This document shows, one piece after another, positions 3,622-8,905 of a stretch of DNA of 8,905 nucleotides (positions are counted from its first letter, which is position 1; the number at the start of each line of letters is the position of its first letter). The position numbers and the translations under genes are program-made. The notes under the pieces are model-generated. The model had not been told where the DNA came from and ran no database searches. It worked only from the letters and a program-made list of their open reading frames with translations. The DNA comes from an uncultured Senegalimassilia sp. GTDB taxonomy: Bacteria; Actinomycetota; Coriobacteriia; Coriobacteriales; Eggerthellaceae. The stretch is taken from NCBI RefSeq assembly GCF_934632265.1, contig NZ_CAKTYH010000082.1:1-8905 (forward strand), written 5' to 3'.

Positions 3622-6240
3622 ATGGCTGATATTCATACGTTCGAAGGCGAGGACATCGTCGAGACGCTGGCTGCGCAAGCCGAAGGCCACGAGCCCGGCG
3701 AGCTGGGTGCGCTGGCCTACCATCTGTACGACACGAACCCGGAGCTCACCGAGGAGGAGGCGTTCGAGGCGTTCACCAACTGGGTTGCCGACCGCGGCAT
3801 CGAGCTGTGGCCCCACCAGGAGGAAGCGCTCATGTCGCTCATGGTGGGCGACCACGTCATCTTGGGCACGCCCACGGGCAGCGGCAAAAGCCTGGTCGCG
3901 CTGGGCATGCACTTCATGGCCATGTGCTTTGGGGAGACCTCGTACTACACGGCGCCTATCAAAGCGCTGGTCAGCGAGAAGTTCTTCAACCTGGTTGAGC
4001 TGCTCGGCCGCGACAACGTGGGCATGATCACGGGCGATGTTCATATCAACACCGATGCGCCCGTCATCTGCTGCACCGAGGAGATCTTGGCGAACCAGGC
4101 GCTGCGCGAAGGACCGGATGCCCTTGTCCACAGCGTTGCCATGGACGAGTTCCACTTCTTCAGCGATACCGACCGTGGCTGGGCGTGGCAGGTGCCGCTG
4201 CTCACGCTGCCGAAAACGCAGTTTCTGCTTATGAGCGCCACGTTGGGCGACGTTACGCAGATCGCCGATCTGCTGCGCCGCCAAACCACGCGCGATGTCT
4301 CGAACGTCACCGACGCCCCGCGACCGGTGCCGCTGTCGTACGAATACGCGCTCACCCCGCTCGAGGGAACGGTCGAGCTTGCGCTGCGCAAGGACGAGGG
4401 CCCGCTGTACGTCGTGCATTTCTCGCAGGATGCGGCGCTTACCAGCGCGCAGAACCTGGCAAGCTACGGCGTGGCAACCAAGGAGCAGCGCGAGGCGGTC
4501 AAGGAGGCCATGAAGGGAGCGCAGTTCTCCACGGCGTTCGGCAAAACGCTGAAGCGCCTGCTGGGCTGCGGCGTGGGCGTGCATCATGCCGGCATGCTGC
4601 CGCGTTACCGCCTGCTGGTGGAAAAGCTAGCGCAGCAGGGCCTGCTGCCCGTCATCTGCGGCACCGACACGCTGGGCGTCGGCATCAACGTGCCCATCCA
4701 CACCGTGGTGCTCACGCAGCTCACCAAGTTCGACGGTCGCAAGATGCGCCGCCTGCGCAGCCGCGAGTTCCACCAGATCGCCGGTCGCGCGGGCCGCTCG
4801 GGCTTCGATACCGAGGGCATGGTCATAGCCGAGGCCCCCGAGCACGAGATCGAGAACCACAAGGCCGAGGTGAAGGCCGCCGGCGACCCGAAGAAGCTCA
4901 AGAAGATCAAGAAGAAGCGCCCGCCCGAGAACTTTGTGAACTGGAACGAGGACACGTTCAACAAGCTCATCGAATCGGTTCCCGAGCAGCTGACGCCGCG
5001 CATGCGTATCACGCATTCCATGGTGCTGGCCGAAGTGGAGCAGGGCGGAAACGCCCGCGCCCGCGTCGACCAGCTTATCGAGGATTCGCTGCAGCCGGCG
5101 GAGGAGAAGGTCAAGCTTCACGTGCGCGCCGCCGAGGTGCTGCAAACGCTCATCGATGCCGACGTGGTGGTGCATGAGGTGGACGAGAACGGCGAGGACG
5201 TGTACTCGGTCACCATGGACCTGCCGGAGGACTTCGCGCTCGATCAACCGCTGTCGCCGTTTTTGCTGGCGGCGCTCGAGCTGCTCGACCCGGAAAGCCC
5301 CGAGTACGCGTTCGACCTGGTGTCCATGGTCGAGGCAACCTTGGAAGACCCGCGGCAGGTGCTGCGCGCGCAGGAGCGCAAGGCGCGCGATGCCGCCATG
5401 GCGGAGATGAAGATGGACGGCGTGGACTACGACGAGCGTTTGGAGCGCATCGCCGACGTCACGTATCCCAAGCCGCTGGAGGACCTGCTGGACGCGGCGT
5501 TCTCGAAGTACTGCGATGCGGTGCCGTGGGCGCGCGATTACTGCCTGCGGCCGAAATCGGTGCTGCGCGACATGTTGGAAAGCGCGGCGGACTTCAAGGG
5601 ATACATCCAGAAGCTCGGCATCATGCGCTATGAGGGCATCTTGCTGCGCTACCTGTCCGAGGCGTTCCGCGGCCTTGACCGCACCGTTCCCGAGGATAAG
5701 CGCACCGAGCAGCTGAAGGACATCATCGCTTGGCTGGGCTTGATCGTGCGCAGCGTCGATAGCAGCTTGGTGGACGAATGGGAGAACGCCGGAGCGGTGC
5801 TGGACGCCGCTCCGCCCGACGCCGCCGATGCCGAAGCGGTCGTGCGCGATCGACGCGGGCTCACCGTGCTCGTGCGCAATGCCCTGTTCAGCCGTGTCCG
5901 CATGGCTGCTCATCGCGATACGGCGGGGCTTGGCGAGGCCGACGGCGATTGGGGCTTCGGCGAGCGCGCTTGGATGCAGGCCTTGGACGAGTACTACAAG
6001 GCGCATGAGGAGATCCTGCTGGATGCCGATGCGCGCTCGAAGGCCTATCTGATGTTCGACGAGGCGGATGAGGAAGAGCTGCACGTGTGGCATGTGCGCC
6101 AGATCTTCCACGATGAGGCGGGCGATAACGATTTCGTCATCGTCGCCGATGTGGACCTAGATGCCACGCAGGAAGGTGATGGCGTGGTGTTCGCGAACTA
6201 CCGCGTGGGCTTTGCCGACGAGCTGCTTGACGAGTTCTAG
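3622..6240 (+). CDS. Ski2-like DExH-box helicase with DUF3516-type C-terminus
   Basis: 872 residues. ATG 3622 follows AAAGGA (3608-3613) with 8-nt spacing. Superfamily 2 motifs appear in order: WPHQEEAL with the conserved Gln (63-70), Walker A GTPTGSGKS (82-90), APIKALVSEK (111-120), DEFH (175-178), SAT (205-207), HHAGMLP (321-327), motif V GTDTLGVGINVP (347-358) and motif VI QIAGRAGRSG (385-394). The spacing and the HHAGMLP and AGRAGR forms are Ski2-like. A Lys-rich stretch (424-433) leads into a long C-terminal region of about 440 residues, recognised as the actinobacterial DUF3516 type; its end is very acidic. The expected activity is ATP-dependent unwinding of RNA or structured nucleic acid in the cytoplasm; the substrate is unknown. 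All core motifs are intact. It appears to be a single-gene unit. Confidence 0.9.
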   Translation: MADIHTFEGEDIVETLAAQAEGHEPGELGALAYHLYDTNPELTEEEAFEAFTNWVADRGIELWPHQEEALMSLMVGDHVILGTPTGSGKSLVALGMHFMAMCFGETSYYTAPIKALVSEKFFNLVELLGRDNVGMITGDVHINTDAPVICCTEEILANQALREGPDALVHSVAMDEFHFFSDTDRGWAWQVPLLTLPKTQFLLMSATLGDVTQIADLLRRQTTRDVSNVTDAPRPVPLSYEYALTPLEGTVELALRKDEGPLYVVHFSQDAALTSAQNLASYGVATKEQREAVKEAMKGAQFSTAFGKTLKRLLGCGVGVHHAGMLPRYRLLVEKLAQQGLLPVICGTDTLGVGINVPIHTVVLTQLTKFDGRKMRRLRSREFHQIAGRAGRSGFDTEGMVIAEAPEHEIENHKAEVKAAGDPKKLKKIKKKRPPENFVNWNEDTFNKLIESVPEQLTPRMRITHSMVLAEVEQGGNARARVDQLIEDSLQPAEEKVKLHVRAAEVLQTLIDADVVVHEVDENGEDVYSVTMDLPEDFALDQPLSPFLLAALELLDPESPEYAFDLVSMVEATLEDPRQVLRAQERKARDAAMAEMKMDGVDYDERLERIADVTYPKPLEDLLDAAFSKYCDAVPWARDYCLRPKSVLRDMLESAADFKGYIQKLGIMRYEGILLRYLSEAFRGLDRTVPEDKRTEQLKDIIAWLGLIVRSVDSSLVDEWENAGAVLDAAPPDAADAEAVVRDRRGLTVLVRNALFSRVRMAAHRDTAGLGEADGDWGFGERAWMQALDEYYKAHEEILLDADARSKAYLMFDEADEEELHVWHVRQIFHDEAGDNDFVIVADVDLDATQEGDGVVFANYRVGFADELLDEF

Positions 6241-6315
6241 TCGATTCCTCGGCGGTGCGGCTGCCTCTGCTGTCGCTGTGCGTGCGGGGGAGCGGCGGGT
6301 TTCGGGCGCTCGTCG

Positions 6316-6383
6316 GCGGCGATTCGCCGCTGCCGGACCCGTTGAGCGCCGGTAGCAACGAATTGCCACCGTTTGCGTGGCAA
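6316..6383. other. Two short dyads downstream of the helicase gene
   Basis: GCGGCG (6316-6321) pairs with CGCCGC (6325-6330). TTGCCAC (6363-6369) pairs with GTGGCAA (6377-6383) around a 7-base loop. Neither has a U-tract. They may mark a weak helicase terminator or regulatory sites for the next gene. The rest of 6241-6486 carries no supported coding frame. Confidence 0.35.
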
Positions 6384-6412
6384 ATGAATGCGGCTTCCTG
6401 GAGGCGTGCTAG

Positions 6413-6453
6413 GCTTATGGCGCGGGGCCCCAATCCGGTCTCGCGCCATAAGC
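6413..6453 (+). promoter_or_regulatory. Long perfect hairpin in front of the dehydrogenase gene
   Basis: GCTTATGGCGCG (6413-6424) is the exact reverse complement of CGCGCCATAAGC (6442-6453). As RNA the stem continues inward through 6425-6429 with 6437-6441 (two G-U pairs), giving about 17 bp with a 7-nt loop (6430-6436). The 3' side ends 23 nt before the GGAGG ribosome-binding site. There is no U-tract, so it is not a standard terminator. It may be a 5' stabiliser, a leader element, or an operator. Confidence 0.5.
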
Positions 6454-6486
6454 AAGTTGAACATACGCGCGGATCGGAGGTCGGAT

Positions 6487-7425
6487 ATGACTATCAAGAA
6501 CGTTGTCGTCGCCGGTGGCGGAGTACTGGGAAGTCAGATCGCATATCAGGCGGCATACAAGGGTTTCGCCGTTACGGTGTGGCTGCGAAGCGAAGGGTCC
6601 GTCGAGCGCGCCAGGCCGAAGTTCGAGCAGCTGCGTCAAACCTATCTGGCAACGCTCGAGGCGATGAAGAGCGACCCTGCGGCATATTGTCGCGGCTTGG
6701 CCGATACGCCCGAGCTTTCTGCTGACCAGATCGAGCAGCTGAAGCAGCGTGCGCAGCAGGCGTTCGAGAGCATCGTCTTCACCACCAGCTATGAGGCTGC
6801 GGCAAAGGATGCCGACCTGGTGATCGAGGCCATTGCGGAAGATCCCAAGCAAAAAGATGCGTTCTACGCGGAGCTGGCAAAGTATCTGCCGGAAAGCACC
6901 ATCCTCGTCACCAACTCCTCCACATTGCTGCCTAGCCAGATCGCGGCGTCCACGGGCCGCCCCGAGAAGTTCCTGGCGCTGCATTTCGCCAATCGCATCT
7001 GGCGCAACAATACCGCTGAGGTCATGGGGCATCCTGGAACCGATCAGGCGGCCTACGATGAGGTGGTTCGTTTCGCCGCCGACCTGGGCATGGTGCCGTT
7101 GCAGCTGCACAAGGAGCAGCCCGGCTATATCCTGAACAGTATGCTCGTGCCGTTCCTGAACGCCGCCGAGGCGTTGTATGCAACCGGCGTCGCCGATCCG
7201 GAGACCATCGACAAAACGTGGATGCTTGGTACGGGCGCGCCTTTGGGCCCGTTCCGTATCTTGGATATCGTGGGCCTTACCACGGCGTATAACATCGTGG
7301 TGCTCGATCCGCGCACGAAAGACCCCGATTCCGTTCCCGCGAAGATCGCAGCAGCGCTTAAGGAGCGCATCGACGCAGGCAAAACGGGCGTTGACGCAGG
7401 CGAAGGGTTCTATCGCTACAACTAG
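6487..7425 (+). CDS. 3-hydroxyacyl-CoA dehydrogenase family NAD-dependent enzyme
   Basis: 312 residues. ATG 6487 follows GGAGG (6476-6480) with ideal spacing, and the dinucleotide fold begins at once. An in-frame upstream ATG at 6388 would translate the leader hairpin and is not preferred. The N-terminal Rossmann domain has VVVAGGGVLGSQIA (6-19), ADLVIEAIAED (109-119) and the active-site-region TNSSTL (142-147). The catalytic His166 (LHFAN) and Glu178 have the 12-residue spacing of the family; Asn217 in PGYILNSML fits the usual substrate Asn. The C-terminal helical dimerisation domain includes GTGAPLGPFRILDIVGL (248-264). The expected reaction is NAD-linked oxidation of a 3-hydroxy group or its reverse. 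After HFAN the sequence RIWRNN differs from the common NPV motif, so the substrate may not be a standard acyl-CoA. No other beta-oxidation gene is adjacent. Confidence 0.88.
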   Translation: MTIKNVVVAGGGVLGSQIAYQAAYKGFAVTVWLRSEGSVERARPKFEQLRQTYLATLEAMKSDPAAYCRGLADTPELSADQIEQLKQRAQQAFESIVFTTSYEAAAKDADLVIEAIAEDPKQKDAFYAELAKYLPESTILVTNSSTLLPSQIAASTGRPEKFLALHFANRIWRNNTAEVMGHPGTDQAAYDEVVRFAADLGMVPLQLHKEQPGYILNSMLVPFLNAAEALYATGVADPETIDKTWMLGTGAPLGPFRILDIVGLTTAYNIVVLDPRTKDPDSVPAKIAAALKERIDAGKTGVDAGEGFYRYN

Positions 7426-7690
7426 GCTTGTGAGGCGGCCTTTTTATGAGGCCGCCTTTTGCAATAACCAGACCTGCGAGGCTGCTTCATTGCGAGGTCG
7501 TCTTCATCTCCAGCTAAGCTTGTGGGGCTGTTTCTTTCCGAGGCTGTTCCCGCTATGACTAGGCTTGCGAGGCTGTTTGTTTACGAGATGGCCTCCTGCA
7601 ACAACTAGGCTTGCGGGACCGCTTCTTTATGAGTTCGTCTCCCGCTGCGACTAAGCTTACGCGGCTATCTGCCGCATAGGCAGGTCTTAC
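7422..7690 (+). repeat. Six-unit degenerate 45-46 bp tandem repeat of terminator-like units
   Basis: A CTAGGCTTG-type word recurs at 7422, 7468 (CCAGACCTG), 7514 (CTAAGCTTG), 7559, 7605 and 7651 (CTAAGCTTA): spacings of 46, 46, 45, 46 and 46. Each copy continues with a G-rich arm, a T-rich middle and a C/T-rich arm. Unit 1 is the intrinsic terminator of the dehydrogenase gene. Units 4 (GAGGC 7569-7573 / GCCTC 7591-7595), 5 (GCGGGA 7613-7618 / TCCCGC 7640-7645) and 6 (GCGGC 7661-7665 / GCCGC 7671-7675) can still pair although the arm sequences differ; units 2 and 3 pair poorly. The period is not a multiple of three, so the array is not coding. Confidence 0.75.
7433..7460 (+). terminator. Intrinsic terminator of the dehydrogenase gene
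   Basis: AGGCGGCC (7433-7440) pairs perfectly with GGCCGCCT (7450-7457) around a 9-nt loop and is followed by TTTT (7457-7460). It begins 7 nt after the stop codon. The reverse direction lacks a T-run. Confidence 0.88.
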
Positions 7691-7705
7691 GTTTGGCGTT
7701 CACGA

Positions 7706-7755
7706 GGGGCTCGAGAAAAAACCGGCGAATTTATCTCGAGTCCCATACATGGGAC
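7706..7755 (+). promoter_or_regulatory. Two overlapping, mutually exclusive dyads upstream of the 211-aa gene
   Basis: GGGGCTCGAGA (7706-7716) pairs with TCTCGAGTCCC (7734-7744) over 11 positions, one of them G-T. The right arm's final bases also belong to GTCCCAT (7740-7746), which pairs with ATGGGAC (7749-7755). As DNA the second is a compact palindrome; as RNA its 2-nt loop would have to open. The shared bases mean that only one structure can form at a time. I do not see a convincing promoter in 7684-7823. Confidence 0.38.
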
Positions 7756-7823
7756 AGCAAAATCGTCGAGACGGCGTACCATGCGAAGCATCAACTAAGA
7801 AACACGCAGGTAAGGAGCCTGAA

Positions 7824-8459
7824 ATGTTCGCCAAGAAGCACACGTCCATGTTCGGAGCATTTGCAAGCGATACGAAGGCGTCCCGCGGCCGTCATGCGCG
7901 TGTGGAAGGACGTGCGCAGTCCGCTCGCTGCGCATTCGAGAGTTCAGCCGGGCGGGCTCAGGCCTTTACGGGACAGCGTGCCTCGCGGTCTGCGTGCTGC
8001 GCAATCAAGGGGACTGCCGGGCAGGTTCGATCCTTTGCAGGTCAGTGCGCCTCGCAGCCCGTATGCTTTGATGAAGGCGAGTTCATGATCGATGGGTATG
8101 GCGCGTATGCGCCCTATGATCAGGCGACCGAGCGTTATGCCGCCGAGGACGTGATGCAGGCAGCGGGTCCAAACGAAGCTGCCGACGACGCGCCGTCGTG
8201 CGGTGGGGCTTCCTCCGCGCAGCTCGAGCGCATGTTCCAGGAGTTCTTCCGCATGGGCGCTGCCGTCGCCATCGGCGAGCTGTACGACGAGGGCATGCTG
8301 GGCGACAAGAACGCCGTGGCGTACGACGTGCGCGACTATCTGGAAAGCTTCGGCATCGCCAGCTTCGACGAGGTCTGCAAGCTGGGCATCACCGGCCCGT
8401 ACCTCGAGGACTTCAAGCGGATTTTCGCTGAAAACGCCAGTTTCCCGCCAGCAGCATAG
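7824..8459 (+). CDS. Unrecognised 211-aa protein with Cys/Arg-bearing internal repeats
   Basis: ATG 7824 is chosen because AAGGAG (7812-7817) lies 6 nt upstream; an in-frame ATG at 7749 lies inside the upstream dyad and lacks a good site. I do not recognise the family. Residues 1-29 are basic. Residues 30-51 and 52-74 are two related 22-23 residue units (RAQSARCAF... and RASRSACCAI..., each ending in GQ), and a third begins at Cys75. Cys occurs at 36, 58, 59, 75, 81, 127 and 186. Residues 88-130 are acidic and low in complexity. Residues 131-205 look like a compact helical domain (AQLERMFQEFFRMGAAVAI, then YDEGMLGDKNAVAYDVRDYL) with strong third-position G/C, which supports real coding. There is no signal peptide or membrane helix. 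The C-terminal part may be a conserved lineage-specific domain and the N-terminal part fast-evolving. Confidence 0.72.
   Translation: MFAKKHTSMFGAFASDTKASRGRHARVEGRAQSARCAFESSAGRAQAFTGQRASRSACCAIKGTAGQVRSFAGQCASQPVCFDEGEFMIDGYGAYAPYDQATERYAAEDVMQAAGPNEAADDAPSCGGASSAQLERMFQEFFRMGAAVAIGELYDEGMLGDKNAVAYDVRDYLESFGIASFDEVCKLGITGPYLEDFKRIFAENASFPPAA
7911..8084 (+). repeat. In-gene repeat of 66-69 bp units
   Basis: Units begin at 7911 (66 bp), 7977 (69 bp) and 8046 (partial). Shared features are CGTGC/TGCGC openings, the codons for Arg/Cys-Ala-(Gln/Ser), a central Cys, and a GG(A/T)CAG ending. The units are in frame and encode the N-terminal protein repeats. They are diverged, not recent copies. 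Confidence 0.6.
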
Positions 8460-8476
8460 GGTTGCCTACGTGACCA

Positions 8477-8511
8477 TCACTCACTCACTCACTCACTCAC
8501 TCACTCACTCA
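8477..8511 (+). repeat. TCAC tetranucleotide microsatellite, 8.75 copies
   Basis: TCAC is repeated eight times without interruption, followed by TCA, over 35 bp. It starts 17 bp after the stop of the 211-aa gene. Long tetranucleotide tracts are prone to slippage and unusual in high-GC actinobacteria. Here the tract is non-coding or in a 3' untranslated region, so length changes would not shift the annotated frame. Confidence 0.95.
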
Positions 8512-8905
8512 TGTTGCCCGGCCGGCTACTTGTTCTTCTTCCCATTCGTCTAGCGGCTGGCCGATTGCTCAGGTGGGCCACTTACCCTGACATCCTGTTG
8601 GCCGACCGTTTCGCCTGCCGTTGAGCACCATCTCGCGACTTCGCTGACCAGCCTACTTGCCTGCTCGCTGTCTATATGGCTCATCCATCCAGGTCGTTGG
8701 CCCCGCATCACCGTTCCGCCGGCAGGTTTTTCGTTCAATGAACACGGCGTCCTAGAATCTTTTGTCAGGACGCGACCAACTGTTGTCGGCCAGACGCCTG
8801 CGGCGCATCGGTGTGTGCCGGCTCCGCCGGTACCGTCAAGGATCTTTCGCAAATTTGCCGATGTCTAGGCGGGCCATCGGCGTTATCGGCCTACATCCCG
8901 CCCTC
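8512..8905. other. Right-end region without a supported gene
   Basis: No frame has the codon bias of the neighbouring genes; a 100-codon minus-strand frame (8550-8852) has no recognisable pattern. Visible pieces: an 8-bp hairpin 8815-8822 / 8826-8833, a possible -10 box TAGAAT (8753-8758) with a weak TTCGTT -35 (8730-8735), and GGCGGG (8868-8873) / CCCGCC (8897-8902) near the edge. The promoter may serve a gene beyond the window. Confidence 0.5.

Noticed and set aside
4627..6111. Minus-strand frame of 494 codons inside the helicase gene
   Set aside because: Antisense shadow of a high-GC gene; Leu/His/Arg-rich with no domain.
6388..6486. Upstream ATG extension of the dehydrogenase
   Set aside because: It would encode the leader hairpin; the ATG at 6487 has GGAGG at proper spacing and starts directly at the Rossmann fold.
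7422..7690. CRISPR array in the 46-bp repeat region
   Set aside because: The whole 45-46 bp unit is degenerate throughout, with no alternation of conserved repeats and unique spacers, and no cas genes nearby.
8550..8852. Minus-strand frame of 100 codons at the right end
   Set aside because: No ribosome-binding site recognised, atypical composition and no family resemblance.

Overview
The window looks like chromosomal DNA of a high-GC Gram-positive actinobacterium, most likely a gut coriobacterium of the Eggerthellales (Eggerthella/Gordonibacter-like). I infer this from the strong G/C preference at third codon positions, the style of the truncated XRE regulator at the left edge, and the gene families present. 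The genus cannot be fixed from the sequence alone.

Layout, left to right. (1) 1-275: C-terminal end of an XRE-family regulator, cut by the window edge. (2) 276-1025: about 750 bp without a convincing gene. It is lower in GC and holds at least eight copies of a TTTACTCCC(C) word in both orientations, a second interspersed word (GGCRTTTCC), and a strong leftward terminator. (3) 1026-2707: a divergent pair, a THEP1-like P-loop NTPase (leftward, GTG start) and a DUF4213/DUF364 putative metal-chelation protein (rightward). They share a compact intergenic region with overlapping promoters and a perfect 10-bp dyad bracketing both. (4) 2708-3473: a lower-GC two-gene cassette, DUF4160 then DUF2442, resembling a toxin-antitoxin pair. 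It has a near-consensus promoter, alternating CGTTCGC/GCGAACG sites and a structured leader. (5) 3622-6240: an 872-aa Ski2-like DExH helicase with a DUF3516-type C-terminus, preceded by a perfect 13-bp dyad. (6) 6487-7425: a 3-hydroxyacyl-CoA dehydrogenase-family enzyme, preceded by a long hairpin and followed by a clear intrinsic terminator. (7) 7422-about 7690: six degenerate 45-46 bp tandem units, the first of which is that terminator. (8) 7824-8459: an unrecognised 211-aa protein with Cys/Arg-bearing internal repeats and a helical C-terminal region, followed by a TCAC tetranucleotide microsatellite (8477-8511). (9) 8512-8905: no supported gene.

The genes do not form one pathway. The coupled sets are the divergent NTPase/DUF364 pair (possibly metal or cofactor related) and the DUF4160/DUF2442 cassette. 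The helicase and the dehydrogenase look like single-gene units with structured 5' regions. The most unusual material is non-coding: the TTTACTCCCC cluster, the 46-bp array of terminator-like units, and dyads placed exactly at promoters or leaders. I see no CRISPR array, rRNA, tRNA or complete insertion sequence.
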